A stretch of DNA of 64,000 nt. It comes from Metridium senile (lineage: Eukaryota; Cnidaria; Anthozoa; Actiniaria; Metridiidae). Where the stretch lies: the NCBI GenBank assembly GCA_949775045.1, contig OX459105.1, positions 7,247,240 to 7,311,239 on the forward strand, in the 5' to 3' direction. The notes under the pieces were generated by a model. It saw only the letters and a program-made list of their open reading frames with translations, made no database searches and was not told the origin of the DNA. Within the stretch, counting starts at the first letter, position 1. Each line of letters begins with the position of its first letter. Positions 12,713 through 26,500 of this stretch are shown piece by piece. A program made the translations under genes and the position numbers.

Positions 12713-14547
12713 TTCAAATCAACACATACAGAATTGATTGTCTTTTTCTTGGTATAAAATGGCGTTCAAAACTGTCAAAATATCTGAAAACTATTCGGAA
12801 AGATATACTTTTTAAAGTTTCCAATGTCCAATAAGAAATGGATAATCTAGCAGGTAGATCATTGTAACTGTACATAATATACGATTTTACATCTATTTAT
12901 TGGTTTTAAATATTTATTGTATTTTAAGTCCCCCCTGGCTAACACCAGTCATCTCAAAAACACCCATCTTAAGTTTTCCCGAATTTCAGGTCCTCCATTT
13001 TCTCACCCATTCCCCACGCCCTTTCCAATAAATAATGAACGGTTCCTTGTGGTATTCCCGCATATTGGGGTGCCTCGTTCCAAAAGTTTCTTCTGAGTTT
13101 TTTCCACATTTGTACACAAAAAAGCATGAAATATTTGACTTGTAGAACTTTAACTCAATAACATCATGAATATCTTGAAATATTATCAAGTAAATACCTA
13201 GCTAGGCTTTTCAAATTCAGATTTTAAGCTGTTGTCATGGGGTTTCAGTCAGCGTTATTGTATGCTTAACGCTGTTGCCATGGAAACTGTTCTTGCTTCG
13301 AGCCACACTCATGACCTTAGCCTACGTTGTTGGCGGTTATTTTTTGTTATTCCTGGTGGCTGGCATGGAATACCTCATGAAACGAGGGCAGATGATTTAA
13401 CGGTAGAAAGAGAGGGAAGGTAAGCGCCATACACGCCTCCCCGCCACACACAAAAAAACAAAAGTTGGGTTCTATTTTGTCAGCAAGTGACGTCACAGGT
13501 TAAATATTGTAGTCGTTATTGGCTGTTTCTAATAATTTACTCCCAGTTCCCTTCACAAACTAAAGAACTGAATTATTAACAAAAACTAAAAGAAACAGGA
13601 TCTAAAATTAAATTAAACAGGATCTAGAATTTTGAATAAAAAAATCGTGAGCTTCGTGTTTTTAAATTTGTGTGTTTTCAGACAGTTGATTTTTTAACAG
13701 AAACATTTGTAACAAAAGTCCATTACTATCCGAGAATACGACTAAAATATGGTACATTTTTCGATTTGTATTACTGGGATATGGATTGTTTTACTCTCGG
13801 GCTGATTTGTTAAAGCGGCACCAAACATCTTACTCAGATGTACCTACCTACCGAAAGATTGATGACAAACACAAAGGATCTAGCTAGAAATGTCTTATCT
13901 TTCTATTGTTTTTAAGAAATGACATTGAAAAATGTCAGCAATAACTGGCTTCCAGAACAATTACTGAACTGCTGGAATCCTGGTATCACGTGTTTCCGAT
14001 CCAGTGTTTGCCTCCCCGCTATTTCACTGTCTATAAATGGAAGTAAATTTGACTACAGCCGTGATTTGAGAAATTATTGTTATAACAATTACCGCTAATT
14101 TTTTTTGAATCACTTGCTAATAAAAAATATAATGAAAACATGCATTTAAAATCCTCTATTAGTTGTATCCGTCGTTTGAGTCGCTGGATTTGTATGTTCT
14201 ATTTTGAAGGTGTTAATGAGACGACTACAATAGGAGTCTGGGTCGAGCGTCAGGAGACCGTGACGACGAGGACTACACTCAAACATAAAGAATGCACAAA
14301 TACGGCTGATTTGGCAAGCTGGGAAGCAAATTACGTTCGCATTATTCTCACTAAGGACTGCACATTTGATGTAATTGCCTTCAAGCTTTATCTTGTAATA
14401 AAGCCGTGAATTTTTCCACCAAATGTTGGATGTGGCCGTTGATTGTCTGTAAACGAGAGCTACTGTGGCGATTTCACAAGCGATTCACGACGGCGGTTTC
14501 TAACTAATTCTTGGTTTTAATTCTTTTTTGGGACGTTTATAGACAAT

Positions 14548-17500
14548 ATGGATGAGGATTTAAAATATGTGATAACAGAGGAGGAAAGAAGTAGGCATGA
14601 TGCATTGTTTTATAGCACAAATCCTAAAAAGGGGCTTTTATCAGGTACGGATTCACTATGTCATACATTTGTTTATGATATATGTTCAATGTTTTCTTCT
14701 CGGCTAATGTCGATCTCATATATGGCTTATTCACAGGAGAGCAAGCAAGATCTTTGTTTATACGCTCAAGACTCCCTCTTTCAGAACTCAGCAAAATATG
14801 GTAAGGGAATGTTATTGCAAATAGATTATATATTATCCTCTTTTATACATATGTATACGTAAGCTTGTATGTAGATGTGTAAAAAATCATTTGAATCGAT
14901 TTTTTGTCTTTTCTAGATGAAGCGTTTATATAGTACTGTTTTCAAACTTGATCGAAGTTATACTTTTTATATATAATCGAATTTTATATAGCAATTTCCT
15001 CTGAGTATTAATTGGATATCATTATAATTCTAAATCTTTTATATCAAGGTGCTACTTAGAATCAGTTATTCATAAACTATACATATATGGACGGGTTTTT
15101 CTCTAGTGTAGACGTAAGTTGATATCAACTATTTATGTTTTGCGCGCCAGAATATAGGCGCTGTTGTCACAGATATTTTACAATTTTCTTTGCTGCCAAA
15201 TTTAATAATGATTTATTTCATGCTTGACCGACGAAATTATGCAAAAACAAACCACTTTGAAAATATTGTAAACATTAAGTTTACTTATTGAGCTGGTAAT
15301 CTGGCAATTGACATTTTTTGTTGGCTGTAGTTTAAATAATAATATTTTTTTAGTTGTCATTGTATTATTGTCATTGTATGTTATTTTATCTGAAGTTGTT
15401 TTGGTGATTCATCAGAGCAAGACACCCCTTATTGGGGATGGAATTTCTTGATTGAATTTCTTGATCATTTGCATAAACAAAATGTCCAAAGATTTTTCCA
15501 GAAATATATAATTTGGAATTTTTCCTAAATCATACATTAAATTAATTATCATTGCTTCTGGAGTTAATGAATTACCCATCGCCTTAAATATAAGAATATT
15601 TAATATTTATATATAGAATTAATTAAAATGCCAATTATCGTTCATAATTAGAAACTACATAAAAAATATATCACACTTTAATACCTGATAATATAATAGC
15701 CATGATAATATATATTAATCCTTTGAAATGTGTGGTTGGAAGTTTTTGTTTTTTTATTATTATTAATTATATTGTGAAAACCCCTGGGAAGCATACAGCC
15801 ACTGTGCATGGAAAATTGAAATTGTTTTAATTAAAATGACATGGGACCGTGAGAATTTGAAAATTTTCCTTCCAGTTTCACTTTATCTAGTACTGCTGTT
15901 CTATTTGACAAAAACCGCATTTGCACAGGCGAAACCTTGATTTTTTGCAAAAATATTCACAAATTCAAGCAAAGAATGTGAAAATATACTACATATTTAA
16001 ATTTACTCTAAGTCAAGATTATCCCTGTGCAAATGCGCCTTTGGTCAAACTGTACAGCGATGCTAGATAACATGAAACTGGAGTATTCCTCTCTTTTCTT
16101 TCCATTTTTCATAAAAATAGTTTTTAATTTTCTTTTTGTATGTTAATTTCTATGTTTTGCCTTTGCTTTTTATATATTTTTATTTATTTATTTTTATTCA
16201 TTACTTTTAATTGTCCAGAACTTTCTAATAGAAAAATATTTTTTGAAATAAATTTGCAAAACATTTATTGGAATTTAATAATACAATTTGAAAAAGTGGC
16301 TCTTACTGTGCCTTTCATAATTACATGGCCACTGGCCATGAAATACCAACATGAAAGCATACTCCCATCATTAAAAAAATCAGTTGGGACCTTTGATATT
16401 ATACATGTTGGTATTAAATTTAAAAAAATGATATTCAATGGTCCAGCTAATGAAAAGTGCTGTAAAAGTTATTGTTTTCTGCTTTATCACCTACATGTAT
16501 GGAAATTTAGAACAACATTGGGGTCTAATCTTACAATAATGCAATTCACTTAGCTTTGCATTCCACAAAGTAAGCTTAAGATTATCTCTTATATCATTCC
16601 CAGTGTTGGGGAATACAATAAAATTGAATTATATAGAATTATCATCTATTGGATCTATAATAAGATTAAAAGTGACTAATCTGTTTTTATTGCTTGGCAG
16701 TGAGTAATCAGCAATTATACATTTTTGAAAGCATGAATCCATAGGGGTCTACATAACCATGTTGACAATTCCTAACCTCCACTATGTTTTAATTAATGCT
16801 TTAATTAATTACAGTGAACAATACAATGTAACATATATAGCCAATTGCATTAATATTGTCAATGAAAAATGCCTACCCAGGTTGAGCATCTTGTTAAAAT
16901 CTTGTCATCAAGATCAGCCAAGATCTTACTAAAACCTTGCTTGGCAAGTAAATTTCTTGGAAGGAACTTGGGAAGATCTTAATCAAATTTTGGTAGAAAC
17001 TCAAAAGTTTATGCAATTAGTTCTTGCAGATTGAGGGTTATATATGCCAAGATCTTGTAAGATCATGCCAGAATCTTGCATGATCTTACATGGATCTTGG
17101 TAAGATGTTCAACCTGGGACCTCTCAGACATGGACCGTAACCTTAAAATCATTTTAACTTGCCAAAAAACATTTTGTGATTATTGCAATAAAGTTCCCAA
17201 TCAAATAAACAAGATTGCTATTTTTCTTGGCACAGCAGTAAAACACCTCTTCCTTAAAATAAGATTGGCAAAGACAATAACATCACTTTATGTTATTTTA
17301 AAATGAGGTTTTCGTCCAAAATGCATAACTGTATTTTGTGGTTTTGTTTCCTTGGACAACACTTGCAATTAACCCATGTTATGTGTCTTACAAAGATCTA
17401 CCATAACCCCTTTCCTATCAAGATAGGCTGTAGGCATTTTAGCAACAACCATTAAATTTGACATTATATTGACATGTGAATTTGAATCTAAAGTGTTTAG

Positions 17501-20500
17501 TTTTCTAATTAATAAATTTATATAAAAAGTGTCCTTCCAACTCATAACTTGTATTCTAATTATTTTATTACAAACCATATTGTTCAACTTTAATTCAGTC
17601 TATTTAAACTAGCAACTGGTTATTCTGCCTCAATGTCAGAATCAAATGTCAGACTATCAATCTCTTTTTAAACAAATTTCTTTTTTGGTGAAATAAACTT
17701 GACAATATCTTTTGTTTTCAATGTAGTTTAAATTGTATGTTAAAATGTATTTGCCTAATTTAGTTTTACCTACCTTTAGTAATTTAATCCCTTTAATTTT
17801 CATTATAAAATCAATAAACTTTACTTCGACCTCATAAATCTATAAATGATGCCAGATAAATAATAAAATTGTGTTCATTATATTTTATTTTCTTGTTGTT
17901 CCAAAATGCAGGAAACTAGCTGATTTAACCCGAGATAACATGTTAGATGCCTCTGAGTTTGCCACAGCTATGCATCTTATTCAGTTACGTCTGAGAGGTT
18001 TTGACATCCCAGAAAAGCTTCCTCCATCTCTCACTCCAAGTAATGGAAATATAATCAATATCCCAAAAATAACAGGAAAAGAAATGGACATCTATCAAAA
18101 GACATTTGAATGGAAGGACAAAAGCAAAACAGGATATATTGACAGTGAGTATTGACATCTTCGTACTGTTGTATTCAATAAAGTTAGTCACCAAACATCT
18201 ACAAAGCTGGGAATGCTGAGGATCATAGCAAATACTTCATATCAGAAAATCAGTCTTTTTTTGACATAATATTGCTTGTAAATGCGTCACTAAATGGAGA
18301 TGGCGAAAGTGTATTATAGACAGGATACCAATTGACTTTCAAAAGTAAAAACTTAATATTCAAAAATAAGCACCACCATCAGAAAGATCGAGCAAGCAGA
18401 AATATGTATTTTTGGAAAGTTTCATTGCTATAAATATAATTCAAGTGAAGATATTTGGAATCAAAATTACAGAGAATTCTGTGTGTTCAGTGAACTGTTT
18501 CCTACCTAGTCTTGTTGTGGTGTTTTTCACACTTTTGAAATTCTCTTAACTTGACAATAATTTATTATTTTTTCTCAAACTTTTTACCTTTGTTGATGTC
18601 ATTCCAATCTATAATTTGATGAAATGGTCAATTAGAATATGAATTAAAAAAATATGATAATGAAGTACCAGCTTCATATTGGCATTCAGTCTATAACAGT
18701 CTGATACCAGAGCTAGTTAGTGTCTGTATGAACATTGCAAATTGCTAAGAGCATCATACATCATTTTAACAGAAACAATGGCTGGACTTAACCAAATATT
18801 TATCGTAGCATATGATTGCATGATAATTTTGATTTATAAAGCTCATGCATATTAATTCCTACAGCATGATTATTTTTTTTAAATGTGTGCAGTGTATTTG
18901 ATGATAATGATGATAATGCATTTATATAGCGCACTTTCTATGTGTATATATTCAAATGCGCTTTACATATTATAGTTAGCTGTTAGTAATTAGTATATAT
19001 TAGTGTAAGTGTAGGCCTTTCACTGAGGATGGTTGTGACCTGCATCCTCAGTCGTTCTTTTACGTCCCCCCGATTAATGGTTAGTGTGTGAGTGGTGAGA
19101 CGGGACCTCCGATTTAACATCCTTATCCGAGAGGACGCGAAGCCTAACAATTACAAACCAAAATAAATACAAAGTTAAAACATTCTCCTCATGTACATGA
19201 TTTCCGAGTTATTTGTCACAACCATCTACACAAAAAGAGCTTGAAACCTTGATATTAAATAAAATTACTGTGACTGATGAAGTAAAAGTGTAATGAATTT
19301 AATTATAAGCCTATAAAAATCTATTGACTTTTATATATAAATTATGACGTTTGTGCATCATTTTATTTTCATAGCTGAAACTGCTTGCAGTATCATGTTG
19401 TCATCAGGATTAGAATCACATATGTTGGCAAGAATATGGTAAATATACTGCAAAAACATTTCAATTACCCATAATATTGAAATTATAAGATGTATAAAAA
19501 AAAAGTCAGGGTAAAAAATTGTCATTTAAAGCCCATGCAGTATCATGTTGTCATCAGGATTAGAATCACATATGTTGGCAAGAATATGGTAAATATACTG
19601 CAAAAACATTTCAATTACCCATAATATTGAAATTATAAGATGTATAAAAAAAAAGTCAGGGTAAAAAATTGTCATTTAAAGCCCAGCTATAGAAATTTTG
19701 TTTTTGTTGTAATTTCTATTTTGTATTTTGTTTCAAATGATTGTTTTCAATTAGTTAATTAATTAATGTGTTGGTACCTATTCTCGGGCACCAAAGAAAA
19801 TTACACGAAAATAATGCGATTCTGTTGAGGTTTTTTTTTTTACTTACCATGTTAATAATATTCACTGTATTAGACACTTTTATAAGTTTTTTGGTGTAAA
19901 TATATTATGTCGCAAACAGACATTTGAGCGAAGTTTATTCATGCACTCGGAGTACTTATTCTCCGACGGCGCCGAACCCATTCTCGGGCAACCGAAACTT
20001 ATTCTCGGGCGACCGAAAAAAAAATCCCGAAATAACATATAAAATACTTACAATTAACGCAAAGACCGTTCTATTTACTTTTTATGTTCAATTTACTTTT
20101 TATTCTTCGTGACATGGTTTTTAAAGCTATCGTTTTCAACGTTTTGTGTTCATCCGTGAGTTGCTATCTTGCTACGTCTTTTCGGTACTTCGTTCAACGA
20201 CAACACAATACGATAATTTTTAGAGATTGAAAACTGAGTTTGAAATCACCTTGAGCTACTTTTACCAAAGCGGATTGAAAATAAGCAGCTGAAAACTTTC
20301 AGATCTTTGGTTGCCCGAGAATAGGCTCACGGGATTGCTGTGGTGAGAATACTTATGGTTTGCGGTAATTGAGTGAATACAGCGACCTGAACAGTTTCAT
20401 GGGATTCAAGATGGCCGGTTTGACGATTTGCGTGAAAAGTTCTGACTTTCAAACCGGATTTTCTGCTATTTTTTTTTCTTTTTTCTGAATTATAATCGAA

Positions 20501-23500
20501 TATTCGAATCAACGGCAATGGAAGCCGGTAAGTTATTCTATTGTAAACTTGTGATTTTACATAGATTTAACACAAACTTTCAAGACTTTCAATGAAAACA
20601 TGCAAACATCAACAAAATAAACACGAAGGAAAAATATCAATGTTGTCATTTGTGTATTAATATTATTTTTTCGTGGTGCCCGAGAATAGGGACTGCCCGA
20701 GAATAGGTACCAATACCTTAATTGATTAAAATTAATTAATAAATGAAAACAACTGTTACATTTTTCAAAACTCTTATTGCTCCAAACTTAATTGTATATT
20801 ATTAATTTTTAATGTTATTGAGAGTTTATTTGAGTTTTTTTGTATTTACTAATAGAATCTTATACTTCAATTTAAACTCCTGTGCTGATTGGTTGAGAAC
20901 GAAACCGGATGCGAGGGTATTTAGCATGGAATACCCTCTCATCCGGTTTCTGAATTCATCGGAACGAGCAGCGAGCAGCGAAGCGTCTGGTTTTTGAAGC
21001 TTAAATTGAAGTATAAGATTCAAGGCAAATTCATTTTTGAACTCGGGAATTCCACGTTGAATTTCACTCGAAAAATCAATATCGCATTCATCGCTCCGCG
21101 GACTCCGCGATTCATGCGATATTGATTTCTCTCGTGAAATTCAACGTGGAATTCCCTCGTCCTCCAATGAATTTTCCTATAGTACTCATATATTACTAAA
21201 ATTGTCAAGATAAGAGTTAATCTGGCCTAGAAAATTCATGTTCAAACTTATGCAAATCAGGATGAAATCTGTATGAGATTTACAGAACTTGTCACGGATG
21301 TGACTTCTTTTGTAAAATTCTCATTAATTATTCATGGATTTTTTAATGACTGTTACAATGATGTTGCAATAAATATAATAGTGAGTTTATTTTTTGTATG
21401 TCAGTCCATGTTCATGCTGTGTCATATGTTTTAGGGATTTGTCTGATATTGACCGTGATACAAAGCTCTCTGCAACTGAATTTGCTATTGCGCTACATCT
21501 TCTAAGATATTGTAAAAAAGGTAATTTTTTTTTTCCAATTAAGACACTATTGCATATTTATTTATTTATTTATTTATTTTGTGTTTATTGTTTATTTATT
21601 AAGATATCTATTTATTTATCTATCTATCTATCTTTATCTATCTAATAAAAAGTATCTTTTTATGTATTTATTCATCCATTTATTTAATTGTATTCGATTA
21701 TTATTTAATGAGCTGTGAATGTCCAGGTCTTTCTCAAGACTAAACAAACCTGGACCATCACAACTCCTCAACATATTGTATGTGTTTGTTGGTTTATTTG
21801 GATGAATGTTTTTTTAAATGATATTACTTTCATTTCTAGGAAATGAACTTGAAGGTAGCATAGATGTGAAATCAGCTCTTCCATCCGAGGTAAACATTTT
21901 GAAGTATAACCTCTTAAAACTGAATAAAGCAAACTGAATATGATAGTTTATGCCTACATTAAACTATTACGTAAGGATAATATATCTTATTTACTAGCTT
22001 GGATGTTTTCTGTTTCAATCCTCCTGGATATTAAGGAGGACAACAGTTTTTATAGCCAAAAAACTTATTGCTAAGATTTTATATAAACCAAAACTGAATA
22101 GGATAGATATTTATTAAAAAATATATATATATTATGATTTATTTTCTTATTTTCCAACTAAACGTCGTTTTTTGTTATAATAGTTCTTCAAAGATGATGG
22201 GGAAGCCAAGAAAAAGAGGTAATTCTTTACTATTTGTTTTTAAATTTAAGAATTAATATTAATTTTAAAGTCTTGGAAATTCGTATTTTAAAGCACATCC
22301 AACTGATGTGACAAGTTGTCTTTGTATCAGATAAATTGTATTATTTTGTAGAAAAATGGAATACAAATACTAAAAGCATACAATGTTTCTGAAGTAACCC
22401 TTTGTTTTTGTGTGGCTCGTGTGACTGGTTGAATATCAGGAAACACGCTCAGAAATAACAGTCATTTTTGATGCTATTTAATAGACACACTGAAGTTCAA
22501 ACGGAAAGAAGACAGCTCTGGACACTGAAGGTAAAATTAGTAATAGAAACTTAAAAATAAACAAACTTACATTTCCTTGATACTTGCTATGTATTTTCTT
22601 TCTTTTATTTTTCTGTATTCTTGGTTGTGAGAAGAATTTACAAGCTTTTCGCTTTCGTGGACCTTTTCGGCCCTTGGCCCTTGGCCCTTGATGCAAGCGC
22701 GGGGTTTTGGGCTTACGACGCGTGTGCGCATAGATTTTCCCGCGCTTTTTCTCTTTCATTTCCGGTTCGCTTTTGGCTTTCAAGAGCGACATTAATTATT
22801 CACTAAATTTACCGTAAATTTACTTTAAAAAAATGTAACTTCGTTTTAAATTGTCTTGTTTAATGTGCAATTTTAGTGTGCATTTTTAAGTGATTATCTT
22901 ACTGATTTGCGTTTATTTATTAGCAAAAGCTTTGCCAGGAGATGTCGAATGGCCTGGATGAAAAACTTGTCAATGATAAAATTCGTCCTGAATTAAGCAA
23001 GGTTGAAGAAAAGCTGTTGGTTTTAGAAAAAGAAGAAACAGAACTGAGAAGAGTAAGTATACCTCGACACATTTTGTTCTTTTTTCAATTTTTTCGTTTT
23101 TGTTTTGTATTGTTTAGATTTCACTATTTATCTATAATCTCATTACCCAAGAGTCTATATATATTTTTTTCATTTTATTTTAGCCAATAGAGCATTTCAC
23201 AGTTCTCGTCGAACAACCTCCATAGCGTGTAATATATTCTAGAAATTGAATATACAGCCCGTTGGATTTTCAAGTGTTTCAATTGTTTGATAATGTGCAC
23301 ATTCCTTAAATTACCTAGGGCTGTTGTCGAATTCTAAAATAATACATTACACGCTATCGAGGCTGAGGTTGATTGACGAAAACTGCGAAAAGAACTGTTA
23401 TTTTTCGCTAATACATTTTTCGCTAATATTTTCCTTGTTTTCTTGCCCAAAAAAACTCTAACGTAACTATGTAAAAACAATAAACAATTATTGAATTGAA

Positions 23501-26500
23501 ATCTGTTTTTCTGAAATCAGGATATAATTAAGGTCTCGGCAAGGTCTTTGGCCTCGACTGCTGACTACAGTTGCCTCAACCTTGATTATTCTAAATATTG
23601 CAAAAAAAATATATTATAATTGCTTTATAGTTGAACTTGCAACAAGTGGCTCATTTGACGTGTGTTTGCCTTCTACGTGATTCCTAGTTATTTCTAGAAC
23701 TTTATTTGTTTGACAGTACAAAGGACGAAATATTGACAGGCTTTTCGGTTTCGCATGACTGATTGTTTGAACTTTTAGGCATGCATAGTAACTAAGCTTG
23801 GTTTCCGTTCAATCGCAGAGTTTGTTGAACCTGAAAGACAAGACTAAGAAGGAAAGCTTCAAGCCGTTTGATCGTAGTTTCTTATTGAAGAAGTGCGTTT
23901 GTGGTTCAGACCTGTTCAAAGGTAGCAGAAAATATCATCTAGGCAAAGACAGTGTTTTATTTGAGAAGCTTTGGTCAGCCGATCAGTTAGGTAAGTATTC
24001 CGATGGATTGTAATTTGTGCTATCTTACCAACTTCAGACGTTGTTTCGACGCATCGTCCACAGTATTGAATAAGTACTTGCTTTGGAAAGAAGGAAATCA
24101 AATGTATATCTGCCGATCTACGGATTTTCTTACGAGTACTCTTACTAATTATATACTTAATGATATTTGACAAGTTCACAAACTAACTTCGCAATGACTA
24201 GCTACAGTTATCACTTTCGTAACTACTGATTATTGTACATGTCACTCATTCAATATGCTTGTAATGCACTTCGTTATCATGTTAAATTATGATTACTGTT
24301 TAATAACTTCAATAGATCACTTAACATTGCAAAGAAACTTTTCAACGCTACACAAAATTCCGTCTCATTTCCCTTTTCGAACTAATAAAAACGGTTTGAC
24401 CTTCAGTCCAATTTGTCTCTGGTCAAATTGTTGGAACCATAGCGTCTTATCTTTCTCAGTTTCTCAAATATCGTGAAAGAAGGATGAAGGCTTATAGTCG
24501 TTCATCAGTTCATTAATTCGAACATATCTTTATTTGCGTGTTTGTATGGTTAATCCAGCAAATCATTGGGATAAAATGGTTGTACATCATAACACACCAT
24601 ATCACGCGAGGCTGTACTGACGACGACACGTATATAACCAATCTTACAAATAGACATGCTCAACATTTATTAAAAATACCTAGTTAAGAACGTCATAAGT
24701 TATCCCATAGAAATTAGTTATAAAGTCTTTTGTTCACTATGCATTGATGGCTTAAATGAGTTGTTGTACTATGCTTTACTGAAACACCATATTAAAGAAT
24801 ATGTAATATATAGTTATTGCTTTGTTCCAAATGGTACAAATAACTTTTACCATAAATGATCCTAGAATTTTGTGCCTACATGCCTACAAGTGCTTACATG
24901 ACTACACCGTTAGATGCTGTTAAATTATCATCTTTTAATATTCTAATTCGAGCTCCTTCTTTGATAATTATAAAGAACTGTCATTTAAGTTATTAATGGA
25001 TGAAATAGTCATGGTCAATTGATTTAATTGCATATTGAACATGTTTTTTTAAAATATTCATAAAATATGTTTGAAGTTTTGTATTTTGAAGTTTCGTTTC
25101 GTTTTTATTATTTTCATATTAAGCGACACTTGAGAATAAAATTAAGGCAAGGTTAAATACGGCATTCATTTACGAAACTGAAAGAACACAACTTGTGTAT
25201 TAAAGGAGGTTGTGTTGCGTGACAGTACGAGCCTGCGCAGATGATATAGATTGACTCCTGGTCCGAATATACTTTCAAAACAAACTGCACTTTTCTAAGA
25301 TTTCTCATTCGCTATATATACGCATAAATTATATTCCTTAATTTCGCCCGTTTTACTGTTCTACTGCCAGTATCCAAGAATTCCATCAAATGTTTCATGT
25401 GTTGGATATTGCTAACGTTAGTCAGTGAAATTCTCTTGATTGATCAATATAGAATTGAATTTCATTATTATATTGGCAGATGATGGTGAATTAAGCAAGT
25501 ACGAAGACAACAATCACACGTCGAAAGCGGTGAACGGACTTAGTAACGACTTTACACAAACCCAGCCTCCAGATATAATTTTCACTGAAGTAACCCGTGA
25601 AAATAAAGAGGAAAAAGACGGCAAAGAACGTATAGACGGTGTGGACTCTGTTGATAATAGTGTCAACAGTGGATATAAACTCGGCCCAAATATTCAGCTA
25701 AAATCAAGAAATAAGGTAAGCCATTCTTTCAAATACAGTCCAATGTTGACCTTTTAATTTCCATATTACTCACAAGAGAGAATTCTAGAAAAACGGTTAT
25801 GACGAAGTATTATAAGATGATAGGTAATATAATAAAATTTGTAACGCCGTCAAAAATGTTGACTCATTCTTTCAAATACAGTCCAATGTTGACTTTTTAA
25901 TTTCCATATTACTCACAAGAGAGAATTCTAGAAAAACGGTTATGACGAAGTATTATAAGATGATAGGTAATATAATAAAATTTGTAACACCGTCAAAAAT
26001 GTGGACTCCGACGAAGGGATAAAGCTCGAAACGTCAGTAAAGTCAAGTTAACATTTTTTTCGGTGTTAACAATTTTATTCTCATACCTATCGTTTATATC
26101 AAACATCGACGCAGCCTATACTAGTTTACTCGTTAGTTTCCATTTCTATTATAAATTGAGTCACCGAGTGTGACTAAAATACATGCACATATATTAGAGT
26201 CCTTATATGTAAATATTCTATTCTCAGTGTAACACCAGGCCGAAGGTTTTTCGTTTGTTTTTATTGAATTTATTACTAATACTTCATAAATTTATTGATT
26301 TTTATCGCCATCTTTGTATTTTATATTTTAAATTTTTACTAAAGAGTTTAGAATTATTTTTTTAGCATAATTCCGTTTAAGTGACTATGACAACAGTTTT
26401 ACATTCGACTTGAATTTACCAGAACGCTGGTTGTTTTTTCTTGTTCACAACAGACCTTTGTTTAAAATCTAAATCGATTCTTAAAATTGTTAGCGTTTTC

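Larger units (their letters stand above)
11155..14547. other. Intergenic stretch between GPCR and EH-domain gene
   Basis: Contains a G run at 11697-11709, the inverted-repeat element at 11976-12145 and a 25-bp tandem array at 12365-12712. No gene is supported. The promoter of the EH-domain gene presumably lies in the last kilobase; a TATAAATG at 14032 is present but its role is unknown. Confidence 0.45.

Noticed and set aside
16140..16553. 137-codon plus-strand frame
   Set aside because: It lies in an EH-gene intron, is Phe/Ile/Lys-rich as expected of AT-rich noncoding DNA, and has no recognisable domain.
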